Source: an uncultured Bacteroidales bacterium
Lineage (GTDB): Bacteria > Bacteroidota > Bacteroidia > Bacteroidales > FEN-979
Direction of reading: 5' to 3'
Length of the DNA: 62,525 bases
Assembly (NCBI GenBank): GCA_903915465.1
Contig: CAIWTA010000003.1
Span: 1 to 62,525 of the forward strand
The position numbers were made by a program, and so were the translations under genes. This document shows positions 37,527-48,700 of the stretch, piece after piece. The notes beneath the pieces are model-generated. The model saw only the letters and a program-made list of their open reading frames with translations, was not told where the DNA came from and did no database searches. Every line of letters starts with the position of its first letter. The stretch's first letter is position 1.

Positions 37527-40500
37527 ATGAAACTATTTTATTCTTTCCTGGGAATGTTATTTCTCATAGGATTGGCAAATCAATCCTTCGCTCAGAGTGA
37601 AGTTGTCGATACCCGTATTGACAATATGTCTTATTGGATGAACATGGCCAGAAAAGGTCTGGTTCCGTACAACCCGGTGATTCCTATTGCACCAGCCGAA
37701 TTCAAAGGAAGCCAGATTCAGGCAAAAGGCGTGAAGACACTTGATTCCCCTGATGTTCCCGTAACAAATCTTACAAATGTTACAGAAAGTGAAAACTCTG
37801 TTTTCATTAATCCGAATAATAATCAGTACATTTTGAATTCCAACAATTCAACCTCTTGGAGCGGCGGATCTGTAGGATCACTTTACGGAGCAAATTATTT
37901 CCAAAGCGGCGATGCCGGAACTACCTGGGGTGGGAGTTACAATGGAGCCGGGGGAGCAAACTCCGGTGACCCGACAACAGCAATAGGGCTTAATGGCCGG
38001 CAGTATGTTAACTACATCAGCAGTTCTGATGGACAAGGAATTGCATATACCGACAATGCTGTCAGCTGGACTACAGCAACCATCGCCCCGAATCCAGGCA
38101 GCCTTGCTGATAAAAATCACATGTGGATTGACAATAGTGCGACCAGTCCTTATGAAGGGAATCTTTATACCGCATGGACCGACTTTGGAGGTACTGATGA
38201 TTCGCAGATCAAAATATCCCGGTCAACCAATGATGCTGTAACCTGGAGCACCGGAGTAATCTTAAGTTCAGCCATCCTTGCCGGAAGTCATAATCAAGGT
38301 GTCAATATTCAGACAGGCCCGGGTGGACAAGTCTATGTAACATGGGCAGTCTATGATTCCTGGCCAAGTGATGAAACTGCTCTTGGGTTTGCAAAATCAA
38401 CCAACGGAGGCGTAAGTTATTCTGCAGCAACAAGGATCATCTCGAACATCAGAGGCATTCGGACTACCGCAGTATTAAAAAGCATGCGTGTAAATTCCTT
38501 TCCATCCATGGCTGTTGACATCAGCAATGGCCCAAACAGCGGAAATATTTATATTGTCTGGACGAATACGGGTGTTCCCGGCACAAATACAGGGACAAAT
38601 AAAAGTGTTTATCTTATCCGGTCTACAAATGGCGGAACCACCTGGTCAACGCCAATCAGGGTTAACCAGGGAACTTTTGCTGAAGGAAAGGAATCGTATT
38701 CGCCATGGATTAGCTGTGACAGTGAGACGGGAACATTATCTGTAATTTTTTATGATGACCGGGCAACTGCAAGTACTGCATGCGAAACATGGGTTGCTTA
38801 TTCTGTTGATGCAGGAACTAGCTGGACTGATTTCAAGGTGAGCGATGTTTCATTCACTCCTTCTCCAATAAGCGGCCTTGCTTCATCTTATATGGGTGAT
38901 TATTTAGGAATCACTTCAAAGGGCGGAAGAGTATATCCATGCTGGACAGATACACGCGGAGGGTTATTTATGACTTATGTTTCACCTTTCATCATTGGTT
39001 TAAATGCAGGATTTACAGCAAGTGCAACAACTGTTTGTACGGGTTCCAGTGTGACATTCACCGATCAGTCTTCCGGCCCTCCTACCAGTTGGACATGGTC
39101 TTTCCCGGGAGGATCACCCAGTAGTTTTATCGGAAAAGTACCCCCGTCAATCGCCTATAACACACCAGGAACATACAATGTAACTCTTGTTGTTTCCGAT
39201 GGAATAACAACAGACACAGAAACAAAAACTGGTTTGATAACAGTTGCAGGAGTTTTTGCAAACTTTTCAGGAACCCCTACACCTGTCTTTGTAGGCAATA
39301 CAGTTACATTTACAGACAATTCCCTCTGTACTCCAACTTCATGGAACTGGACATTTAATGGTGGAACACCAGCTGCCTATTCAGGGCAGAATCCTCCTCC
39401 GATTACTTATAGCACTCTTGGAACTTATGATGTGAGCCTCACTGTGACTAAAGGTTCAAGTTCTGATACAAAAACCAGGACGGGATATATCAATGTTTTG
39501 CCTCCTGAGTTTATCATGTCCTCCACCACAGTAACAACGTGCACTGGCAATTTCTATGATCCGGGCGGATCAACCGGAAACTATAGTGACGGCCAGGATT
39601 TCACAATGGTTTTCAATCCCGGAATAACAGGAAATGCACTCCGGTTTGTATTCAGCAGTTTTTTGCTGGAATCGCAGACTAGTTGCAGTTACGACTACCT
39701 AAAAATTTATGATGGCAACAGTATTTCCGCTGCGCTGCTCGGAACTTATTGCGGATCTACTTCACCCGGAACAGTTACCGCCAATAATTCAACAGGTTCT
39801 CTCACATTCGTTTTCCATAGTGATGTTTCTCTCAATTATTCAGGATGGGTTGCTGCTGTTACTTGTGTTTCCGGGATTGTAGCAAACCCGGGCACTTTTA
39901 CAGCTACGCCTTTCAGCTCTTCACAAATAAACCTTGGATGGACAAAGAATGCTTCGAATAATAATGTGATGGTAGTTTGGTCTGCCACCAGCACTTTTGG
40001 AACACCGGTGAATGGAACTACTTATTCGGCGGGGAATCCACTTCCCGGAGGAGGAACGATACTGTACCTAGGAAGCGGGATTTCTTTCAATCACACACTT
40101 CTTAATACCAATACGACCTATTACTACAAAGCATTTTCATACGACAATGTTCACGCTTACTCTACGGGGATGACGGCAAATGCAACTACACTATGCGGAA
40201 CCGCTACATTGCCTTTCAGTGAGAGTTTTTCGGGAACGACTCTTCCAAACTGCTGGTCAACGCAGATATCGGGAACAGGTGCTGTAAATAAATGGACTGT
40301 TTCCACAACCAATAGAGCAGGCGGCACTGCAAATGAAATGATGTCAACATATCAAAATATAAATCCGGCAACAACGCGGCTTATCACTCCCCCGCTCAAC
40401 ACTACCGGAATGACACTTCTTAATCTCAATTTCAAACATTTCCTGGATGCTTATGCTGCAGGCGCTACATTACGGATTCAATCGAGCACAGATAAAGTTA

Positions 40501-41264
40501 CCTGGACTAATGAAACCTGGTCAATTGCCACAACGGCGACAAATGTTGGCCCTGCAACAGTCAGTACCACAGTTACCAACAATCTGAATTCACCGAATAC
40601 GTATATTGCTTTTATCATTGAAGGAGATCTTTATGAATACGACTATTGGTATATCGATGATGTATCCATTACAGGCAATGCTCCAACAGCGAGAGTGTTA
40701 AATCTGACATTATATCTGGAAGGAATTTATGCGGGAAATGCGGCTATGCGTACGGCTATGGATGAGAACGGAGCCCATTGGGGAACAACCATTGCGGATA
40801 AAATCACGGTTGAATTGCACAGCAGCTCAAATTATTCCACGATCCTGTACAGTACCGGTGCCATCAGCCTGAATACAAATGGAACGGCAACGGCAACTAT
40901 CCCTGGTACATACAGCGGAAGTTATTATATGACAATTAAAAACCGGAACCATATTGAAACTGTAAGTGCAGCACTAATAGCCTTCAGCACACCGACAATC
41001 AATTATTCTTTCGATACACCATCAAAGGCTTACGGAGCAAACATGGGTCAGATGACAGATGGGAAATGGGTTTTATATGCAGGGGACGCAAATCAGGACG
41101 GAATTATTGACGGGAGCGATCTGTCCAATATTGAAAATCTCGCGAACAATGCATCCAGTGGTTACCTTCCTGAAGATATCAATGGGGATGGTCTTGTTGA
41201 TGGTTCAGACTTGTCGGCTGGTGGTAACAATGCTGATATGGCAATTGGAGCATCAACGCCATAA
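37527..41264 (+). CDS. Secreted Asp-box (sialidase-like) propeller with PKD and CUB domains, dockerin-like tail
   Basis: 1245 residues. Signal peptide 1-22 (ends QSFAQ). The N-terminal part (about 30-494) is a BNR/Asp-box propeller with boxes SGDAGTTW, STNDAVTWS, STNGGVSYS, STNGGTTWS and SVDAGTSWT. I cannot identify the Arg triad and nucleophilic Tyr of active sialidases, so binding only is possible. Two PKD domains (495-573, 575-658), a CUB domain (660-786), an Fn3 (790-892), a choice-of-anchor J/MAM-like domain (893-1052) and the shared tail (1056-1245; DANQDGIIDGSD, DINGDGLVDGSD, end STP) follow. It has no BACON domain, unlike its neighbours. It starts 81 bp after the previous stop. Confidence 0.87.
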   Translation: MKLFYSFLGMLFLIGLANQSFAQSEVVDTRIDNMSYWMNMARKGLVPYNPVIPIAPAEFKGSQIQAKGVKTLDSPDVPVTNLTNVTESENSVFINPNNNQYILNSNNSTSWSGGSVGSLYGANYFQSGDAGTTWGGSYNGAGGANSGDPTTAIGLNGRQYVNYISSSDGQGIAYTDNAVSWTTATIAPNPGSLADKNHMWIDNSATSPYEGNLYTAWTDFGGTDDSQIKISRSTNDAVTWSTGVILSSAILAGSHNQGVNIQTGPGGQVYVTWAVYDSWPSDETALGFAKSTNGGVSYSAATRIISNIRGIRTTAVLKSMRVNSFPSMAVDISNGPNSGNIYIVWTNTGVPGTNTGTNKSVYLIRSTNGGTTWSTPIRVNQGTFAEGKESYSPWISCDSETGTLSVIFYDDRATASTACETWVAYSVDAGTSWTDFKVSDVSFTPSPISGLASSYMGDYLGITSKGGRVYPCWTDTRGGLFMTYVSPFIIGLNAGFTASATTVCTGSSVTFTDQSSGPPTSWTWSFPGGSPSSFIGKVPPSIAYNTPGTYNVTLVVSDGITTDTETKTGLITVAGVFANFSGTPTPVFVGNTVTFTDNSLCTPTSWNWTFNGGTPAAYSGQNPPPITYSTLGTYDVSLTVTKGSSSDTKTRTGYINVLPPEFIMSSTTVTTCTGNFYDPGGSTGNYSDGQDFTMVFNPGITGNALRFVFSSFLLESQTSCSYDYLKIYDGNSISAALLGTYCGSTSPGTVTANNSTGSLTFVFHSDVSLNYSGWVAAVTCVSGIVANPGTFTATPFSSSQINLGWTKNASNNNVMVVWSATSTFGTPVNGTTYSAGNPLPGGGTILYLGSGISFNHTLLNTNTTYYYKAFSYDNVHAYSTGMTANATTLCGTATLPFSESFSGTTLPNCWSTQISGTGAVNKWTVSTTNRAGGTANEMMSTYQNINPATTRLITPPLNTTGMTLLNLNFKHFLDAYAAGATLRIQSSTDKVTWTNETWSIATTATNVGPATVSTTVTNNLNSPNTYIAFIIEGDLYEYDYWYIDDVSITGNAPTARVLNLTLYLEGIYAGNAAMRTAMDENGAHWGTTIADKITVELHSSSNYSTILYSTGAISLNTNGTATATIPGTYSGSYYMTIKNRNHIETVSAALIAFSTPTINYSFDTPSKAYGANMGQMTDGKWVLYAGDANQDGIIDGSDLSNIENLANNASSGYLPEDINGDGLVDGSDLSAGGNNADMAIGASTP

Positions 41265-41303
41265 AACGCAATCATCCCAGGTACTAATTGGTAAATAAAA
41301 ATA

Positions 41304-44300
41304 ATGAAGCAAACAATTAACCTCCCCTTTGATATGAAAAACAAATGCATTGTATTAGTTACATTATGGTTTTCTTTATTTTCCCTGGCTGGTCATTCCC
41401 AGATCAACCAGGGAGGATCACCATACAGTTTTCAAAACCCACAGCTAGTAAAGAGTGCTGTTCCTGTCAATCAGATGCAGAAAATAGAGCTTAACAGGCT
41501 GATGGCAGAAGATTCGATAAATGATAGTTTCAAAGATATTCCCTGGAGATTCGGCGAGAATATTTACGTGAATTTCAACCTGCAGAATTCAGGAACCTGG
41601 GATATTTTGCCTAAAGGTGACAAATTGTGGAGACTTGGAATCAGATGTCGTGGCGCATATACCATAAACCTGACATTCGACAATTATCATTTACCACCCG
41701 GAGCTACATTATTTGTTTATAATGCAGATAAATCGCAGGTAATTGGTGCTTTTACTGATTTCAATAACCAGACAGACAAAGTCTTTGCAACAACACTGGT
41801 TAGCGGAGAAGAAATCACTATTGAATATTATGAGCCTTCAAATCCTGCTTTCCCGGGTGAACTGAATTTGTATCGCGTTACACATGGTTACCGTGATGCA
41901 TATGGATATGCGAAATCGTTGGGGTCTTCCGGTTCCTGTAACAATAATGTTGTCTGTCCCGAATCTGCCGGCTGGGAAAACCAGATTAAATCGGTATGTA
42001 TGCTGGTTTCCGGTGGAAGCGGTTTTTGTTCAGGTGCTATTGTGAACAATACAAGCCAAAATGGGGTACCGTATGTTTTGACAGCAAACCATTGTTACAG
42101 CGATCCTTCTTCATGGGTATTCTGGTTCAATTGGCAAAGCCCCACATGTACCAATCCCACCACTTCTCCGGCCTATAATTCCATTTCAGGAGCAACTTTA
42201 AAGGCAAGAAACGCCAGTTCGGATTTTTGCCTGGTTCAAATGAATACAACACCACCTGCGGCATATGGCGTCTATTATGCCGGCTGGAACAGGCAGAATG
42301 TTGGTGCAACTTCAGGCGCAGGAATCCATCATCCTTCTGGTGATATTAAAAAGATCTCTTTCTCGGTTACTACCTTTACATCAAATACCTGGAGCGGAAC
42401 TCCCGCCGATTCTCATTGGAATGTAAGCTGGAGCGACGGAGTAACTGAACCTGGCTCTTCGGGTTCACCTATGTTTGACCAGAACCATAGAATCATTGGT
42501 CAGTTGCATGGTGGTCCTTCTGCCTGTGGCGGGTCAGATTTATCTGATCTATACGGTAAAGTCTCTATGTCGTGGGATTACGGTACGACTTCTTCAACAG
42601 AATTGAAAGATTGGTTAGACCCTACCAACATTTCCGGGAATACGCTGGATGGATGGGATCCCAATGGATTTGTACCGATTGTAACAACCACCGCCGCCAC
42701 ATCTGTCACGTTTACTGAAGCTACGTTAAATGGGACCGTAAACCCCAACACCCTTGCTACGATGTATCATTTTGATTGGGGAACATTACCAAGCTATGGA
42801 AATTCAACTACTTCAACTTCTGCCGGATCAGGCACAACGGCAGTTCCAGTAACCGCTTCGCTTACCGGACTTACCACTGGCACGACTTATCATTTCAGAT
42901 TGGTCGGGGTTAATAGCCAGGGTACAACCAACGGTAATGACCTCACTTTTACTCCTGGTGGCGCAACAGTTACTACAACAGCGGCAAGTTCTATAACAAT
43001 GTCTTCGGCTACCGCTGGTGGAAACGTTTCTTCCGATGGAGGTCTGAGTGTTACAGCCCGTGGAGTGTGCTGGTCAACATCGGCCAACCCTGTTATTTCC
43101 GGCAGTCATACTGTTGATGGCTTCGGAACAGGTGTATTCATTAGTTCTTTGGCAGGATTAGCTGCAAATACAACTTATCATATCAGGGCTTATGCAACAA
43201 GTTCAGGCGGTACATTCTATGGAAATGATCTTACTTTCACTACTTTGTGCGGAACCATCACTTTATTCCCCTGGAATGAAGGATTTGAAAACGCCGGAGT
43301 AATTCCAAACTGCTGGTCGCAAGAACAGGTTAGCAGTTCGGGGATCTATTTCACTTTTATCACCGGGAACGGGTCAGGTAACCCTGCAACTGCACATGGT
43401 GGCACATTCAATGCCTGTTTGAAAGATGCATCTTCCGGAGATAACAAAACAAAACTCATCACACCACCGATTAATCTGTCTTCTATTGGCAGCCCGCAGC
43501 TTACATTCTGGCATACACAGGCTTTTTGGAGCCCCGACCAGGACCAATTGATCATATACTACAAAACCTCATCAACCGGTACCTGGACACAATTGACTTC
43601 ATACACAGCAAGCATCACTGCCTGGACTATGGAAACTGTCTCTTTGCCCAGCGCAAGTAGCGATTATTACATTGCTTTCGAAGGTAATGCCAAATATGGT
43701 TACGGCGTTTGTATTGATGATGTTTCTATCACGGGAACCGGCGGACCAAACCTTTCAGTAGCTCCTGCTAACCAATCTGTTACAGCTGCTGTCGGAACAA
43801 CTTCCTTTACTGTTACATCCAATTCTGCCTGGATTGCATCAAGCAACCAAACATGGTGTACTGTAACTGCTTCTGGTACCGGGAACGGAACAATAACGGC
43901 CAACTATGTACAAAATACTTCGGCTGTTTCCAGAGTTGCAAATATTACCGTGACCGTAGCAACCTTAACACCAATTATCGTCACAGTTACTCAGGCAGCA
44001 CCTTCACTTTCTGTCACTCCTGCAAATCAATCTGTAGCGGCAACCGCAGTCACAACCAATTTCACTGTAACATCTAATTCAGCATGGACTGCATCCGGCG
44101 ACCAATCCTGGTGTACAGCCACCCCTTCAGGCACGGGAAATGGTTCGATCACAGCGAATTTCTCTGCAAATCTGGCATTTGTTCAGCGTGTAGCAAATAT
44201 CACAGTTACAGTTGCAGGTATGACGCCGGTTGTGGTAACTGTAACCCAGGCCGCAACTCCTTCGCCTGAATTCAATTTTACCATTGCAAATGATGTTCAG

Positions 44301-45623
44301 ACCTCCGACAAAACCTTGGAATTTGACCTCTATTTACTCGATTTCCAACCTTCAACGCCATTTGAACTTTCCATCATTCAGGCAGGGATCCTTGTCAATA
44401 ACGGAATTATCGGTAGTGGTACCATCACCACTTCCATCGTTCCTGGTTATTCCGACCTTGTTGCTTCACAACAGCCAGCAATTGCCCTTTGGTCAACCGG
44501 AACAACCAATGGTTGCATAAAAATTACACCAAATTCCGGGCCCAGTTGTGGAAATGGAACGATCATCGGCACTTCAGGATTGGGAACGAGAATCTGCCGC
44601 ATCCGTATTGCTAATTCGGTACCGTTTACCTCCAACTCCCAGGCTAATCTTGCTTTCAATTTCCCGCTCTCACCTTATCCAACCAAGGTTTTTCAATATT
44701 ATGGAACACCCTGCGTAGGTAACTTGTTGGCAACAAATTCCACAAACTGCTTCAGCCTTGCTTCAAACCCTGTATTAAACGGACCTCCTTCATTGTCGGT
44801 ATCACCTTCCGATCAACCAGTTACGGCTGCTTTGGGGATGATTCCGTTTGTGGTTACTTCCAATGCAAACTGGACAGCTACCAGCAACCAATCATGGTGT
44901 ACGGTAACTCCTTCCGGATTTGGAAATGGTACTATTGCCGCCACATATACAGCGAATCCAAATCCTACACCACGTGTTGCCAGCATCACAGTAACAGTTG
45001 CCGGCCTTACGCCTGTGGTAGTGACAGTTACCCAAGCTGACGCGGCTAACAGAACTGTAAACCTTTCGCTTTTTCTGGAAGGTTTGTACGATGGATATTC
45101 GGTCATGAGACCGGCAATGGATGAATTCGCTCCCCATTGGGGGCAAACCATCGCGGATAAATTAACCGTCGAATTACATAATGGGGCCAACTATTCAAGT
45201 ATTGTTTATACGGCCAGTAATGTAGTTCTGAATACGAACGGAACAATATCATTTACAATTCCGTCGACATACAGTGGAAATTATTATGTGACGATCGTTC
45301 ATCGTAACAGTATTCTGACAACAAGCGCAACTCCTGTTGCTTTCAGTTCCCCTGTCATCACTTATGATTTTGATTTTCCGGGGAAAGTTTACGGCAATAA
45401 CATAGCCATGATGCTTGACGGAAGATATGTTTTCTATTCAGGAGATGTGAATCAGGATGGGCTTGTTGATGGAAGCGACCTATCCGACATCGACAATCTG
45501 TCGAATAGTGCATCCTCCGGATATCTCCCCGAAGACGTCAATGGTGACGGTTTGGTAGATGGTTCTGATCTTTCTATAACGGGTAATAACGCTGATGTTG
45601 CAATTGGAGCGATAACCCCGTAA
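41304..45623 (+). CDS. Secreted trypsin-like serine protease with dockerin-like tail
   Basis: 1439 residues from the first ATG; the in-frame ATG at 41334 would give a cleaner signal peptide (MKNKCIVLVTLWFSLFSLAG) and may be the real start. The S1 domain, of the lysyl-endopeptidase-like group, shows the full triad: His263 in TANHCYS, Asp307 in SSDFCLVQ, and Ser388 in GSSGSPMF. A beta domain precedes it (about 75-190). Then: Fn3-like (458-555), ARGVCW (556-650), choice-of-anchor J (651-812), two BACON (814-981), the ANDVQTSD module (984-1155), BACON (1158-1242) and the shared tail (1244-1439) ending ITP. It begins 39 bp after the previous stop and is followed by a strong terminator. Confidence 0.9.
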   Translation: MKQTINLPFDMKNKCIVLVTLWFSLFSLAGHSQINQGGSPYSFQNPQLVKSAVPVNQMQKIELNRLMAEDSINDSFKDIPWRFGENIYVNFNLQNSGTWDILPKGDKLWRLGIRCRGAYTINLTFDNYHLPPGATLFVYNADKSQVIGAFTDFNNQTDKVFATTLVSGEEITIEYYEPSNPAFPGELNLYRVTHGYRDAYGYAKSLGSSGSCNNNVVCPESAGWENQIKSVCMLVSGGSGFCSGAIVNNTSQNGVPYVLTANHCYSDPSSWVFWFNWQSPTCTNPTTSPAYNSISGATLKARNASSDFCLVQMNTTPPAAYGVYYAGWNRQNVGATSGAGIHHPSGDIKKISFSVTTFTSNTWSGTPADSHWNVSWSDGVTEPGSSGSPMFDQNHRIIGQLHGGPSACGGSDLSDLYGKVSMSWDYGTTSSTELKDWLDPTNISGNTLDGWDPNGFVPIVTTTAATSVTFTEATLNGTVNPNTLATMYHFDWGTLPSYGNSTTSTSAGSGTTAVPVTASLTGLTTGTTYHFRLVGVNSQGTTNGNDLTFTPGGATVTTTAASSITMSSATAGGNVSSDGGLSVTARGVCWSTSANPVISGSHTVDGFGTGVFISSLAGLAANTTYHIRAYATSSGGTFYGNDLTFTTLCGTITLFPWNEGFENAGVIPNCWSQEQVSSSGIYFTFITGNGSGNPATAHGGTFNACLKDASSGDNKTKLITPPINLSSIGSPQLTFWHTQAFWSPDQDQLIIYYKTSSTGTWTQLTSYTASITAWTMETVSLPSASSDYYIAFEGNAKYGYGVCIDDVSITGTGGPNLSVAPANQSVTAAVGTTSFTVTSNSAWIASSNQTWCTVTASGTGNGTITANYVQNTSAVSRVANITVTVATLTPIIVTVTQAAPSLSVTPANQSVAATAVTTNFTVTSNSAWTASGDQSWCTATPSGTGNGSITANFSANLAFVQRVANITVTVAGMTPVVVTVTQAATPSPEFNFTIANDVQTSDKTLEFDLYLLDFQPSTPFELSIIQAGILVNNGIIGSGTITTSIVPGYSDLVASQQPAIALWSTGTTNGCIKITPNSGPSCGNGTIIGTSGLGTRICRIRIANSVPFTSNSQANLAFNFPLSPYPTKVFQYYGTPCVGNLLATNSTNCFSLASNPVLNGPPSLSVSPSDQPVTAALGMIPFVVTSNANWTATSNQSWCTVTPSGFGNGTIAATYTANPNPTPRVASITVTVAGLTPVVVTVTQADAANRTVNLSLFLEGLYDGYSVMRPAMDEFAPHWGQTIADKLTVELHNGANYSSIVYTASNVVLNTNGTISFTIPSTYSGNYYVTIVHRNSILTTSATPVAFSSPVITYDFDFPGKVYGNNIAMMLDGRYVFYSGDVNQDGLVDGSDLSDIDNLSNSASSGYLPEDVNGDGLVDGSDLSITGNNADVAIGAITP
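43266..43316 (+). repeat. 51-bp exact repeat, copy in serine protease gene
   Basis: Identical to 29931-29981 in the M14 carboxypeptidase gene. It marks a conversion or recombination tract at the head of the choice-of-anchor J domain. Confidence 0.85.
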
Positions 45624-45642
45624 TTAATTTTCTATTACTCTG

Positions 45643-45699
45643 ACTCACCCTTCCTGATATCTCTTTTACCAAAAAAGAGTTCCGGAAGGGTGAGTTTTT
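45643..45699 (+). terminator. Rho-independent terminator after serine protease gene
   Basis: A 12-bp perfect stem ACTCACCCTTCC / GGAAGGGTGAGT (45643-45654 with 45684-45695) has a further inner pairing, CTCTTTT/AAAAGAG, in the loop and runs directly into a T tract (45695-45699). It closes the likely transcription unit that includes the four genes 28188-45623. Confidence 0.8.
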
Positions 45700-45789
45700 C
45701 AACTAAAGTATTGAATTGGTTCTTTCTGCGATCTTTCAATAATTTGTGAAGAAGCATCCATCATCTTTCATTTAACCCCAACTCCAGCT

Positions 45790-48700
45790 ATGAAATCCTG
45801 TTCACGTTATTTTTCAATCACAGTCATTCTTTTTCTTCTGGGCAACCACTTCTCTTCTTTTTCCCAGGTGACATCATCCAATGACACTTCCAATTATCCC
45901 TTTTGGACGACCATGATGCAGGATATCAATGCGAATTTCTATTCCACGCAAAGTGCATTTGAAAAATACTGGGCAAACCGGACTGACTATAAAGGCAATG
46001 GATGGAAAGTCTTTAAACGGTGGGAATATATTAACCGCGACAGGGTGCTTCCAGATGGTAAACTTCAACCACCTGATTATGTGAAAAACGAATACCTCAA
46101 ATATACTAATTCACAAAAATCCGTAAGCGGAGCCTGGACGCAAATAGGCCCAATTTCGCTTCCGGCTAATTCTACAAGTCAGCCAAATGGCTTAGGCAGG
46201 ATAAATACCATCGGGTTTCATCCAACCGATGCAAATACGTTCTACATCGGCTCTCCATCAGGTGGATTCTGGAAAACAAGTGATGGAGGAACTACATGGA
46301 CAGTGCTTTCAGCTTCCATGCCCACGCTTGGTGTCTCTGCAATTCTTGTTCATCCTGCCACTCCTGATATCATCTGGATTGGTACCGGCGACCGCGATGC
46401 CGGAGATGCTCCCGGAATGGGCGTATATAAAAGCACTGATGGTGGAAGTACCTGGAACTCATCGAACAGCGGAATGGGAAGTGTTACAGTTGGAATGCTT
46501 ATAATGCATCCTTCAGATCCTAATATAATACTTGCTGCCACCAGCGGGGGAATCTATAAGTCAACAAATGGTGGTTCTGCATGGACCAGAAAATCATCAA
46601 ACACTTCCACCTATAAGGATATCAAATTCAAACCCGGCGATCCAACGATCGTGTATGCAACTGAAAACGGGAATTTTTATCGTTCAACAAACACCGGAGA
46701 TTCATGGACTCAGATTTCTATTACTGTCAGTGGATCACGATTGGTTATTGGTGTCTCTCCAGCCAACTCCGCTTATGTTTACCTGATGCAGACAAATGGT
46801 GTCTTTGCAGGTATTTTACGATCGGCTGACAGCGGGCTTACTTTTACAACTCAATCTACAACACCCAATATTATGGACTATGCATGTGATGGCAGCGGAA
46901 CAAGTAGCCAGGCATGGTATGATTTGTGTATTGCCGTGGATCCGAATAATGCTAATATCTTATATCTCGGAGGAATAAATATCTGGAAAAGCATAAACGG
47001 AGGAACAACGCTCACCATAAACACACATTGGGTGGGAAGTTCCTGGGGGACCAGTTGCGCCCCTTCCGTTCATGCAGATATCCATTCACTAAATTTCTCT
47101 CCGGTTGACGGCAAATTGTATACGGGGTGTGATGGCGGGATTTACAGGACAGCTAATGCAGGAACTACGTGGAGTGACCTTTCAGGTGGACTTGGGATTG
47201 CACAAGTTTACAAGATTGGCCAGAGTGCAACGAATTCGGGAATAACCATCAACGGTTACCAGGACAATGGAACCGCCACCTGCAACGGTTCCGCTTTTAC
47301 TACCGTCATTGGTGGCGATGGTATGGAATGTATCATTGATTATACAAACAGCAATTACAAATATGGAGCCCTCTATTATGGAGATATCCGACGATCAACC
47401 GGAAGCGGCTATTCCAAAATCGCCGCCAATGGAACGAATGGAATCACTGAAAGCGGCAACTGGGTTACTCCGTACATCTTACATAACACTGATCCGAACA
47501 TCATGTACGTCGGGTATAAAAATGTATGGCGCAGCAACAATGTTAAGGCTTCCTCTGCTTCATCGGTTACATGGACTGTGATCTCTTCAGGAGAAACATC
47601 AACTTGCACTGTATTAGAACAATCGCCTGCCAATAATGATATCCTTTATGTCGTTCGCAGTGGTCAGCTCAAACGCTCAGAAAATGCCAATGCCGCTACT
47701 CCAACCTGGATCAGTTGTACATTACCGGGAGGTTACACCCCGACTGACCTGGAAGCTCACCCAACACTGGCCAATATTGTTTATGCAACTGCTCAGTATA
47801 AGGTTTATAAATCTATTGATAAAGGTGTAACCTGGACAAATATTTCAGGGAATCTTCCTTTGGTCTACACCAATTGTCTTGTTTATGATAAAAACACAAA
47901 TGAAGGCTTATACGTTGGAAATGAGACTTCCATATATTACAAAGATGAAACCATGAGCAATTGGGTCACTTTCGGTAATGGTTTGCCTGTGGTTGACGTT
48001 CGGGAATTAGAAATTTATTACGATGCGACTCCGTCAAATAACCGGATAAAAGCGGCAACCTATGGCCGTGGACTCTGGCAAAGCGATCTGATTGAAACCG
48101 CGGTTGCTAACCCCTCAAATCTGGCGGCTGTTCCTGTAAGCACTTCGCAGATCAATCTGACATGGACAAAAAATACAAACAACAATGATGTTATGGTTGC
48201 ATGGTCTCCTGCAGGAACCTTTGGCACACCTGTAACAGGTACAACCTATGCAGCAGGGAGTTTGATTCCCGGTGGCAGTACAGTGATATATACCGGAAAT
48301 GCTTCGGCTTACGCCCATACCGGGCTTACGCCAAATACATTGTATTACTATAAGGCCTGGTCCTACGATGGAACTCACAAATATTCAAGCGGATCCGGGA
48401 CAGATACTTCAACACTCTGCGCAAAAATCACTTCTTTTCCCTGGAACGAAGGCTTTGAAAATGGCGGAGCGAGTCCCGGATGCTGGTCGCAGGAACAAAT
48501 CAGCAGTTCAGGTATTTATTGGACATTCATTACCGGAAACGGGAGCGCTAACCCAGCCACCACGCACGGAGGGACTTATAATGCTTGTCTGAAAGATGCT
48601 ACTCCGGCAGATAATAAGACAAAACTTATTTCACCATCTTTTGACATCACTTCGCTTCTAATTCCACAACTTACATTCTGGCATACTCAGCCTGTTTGGG

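Noticed and set aside
37527-39000. Active sialidase assignment for the Asp-box protein
   Set aside because: Asp boxes are present but I could not identify the catalytic Arg triad, Tyr/Glu pair or RIP motif.
44813-45190. Long minus-strand frames opposite the surface genes (this and many others)
   Set aside because: They arise from Thr/Val/Ser-rich coding sequence; repeated appearance follows the repeated domains.
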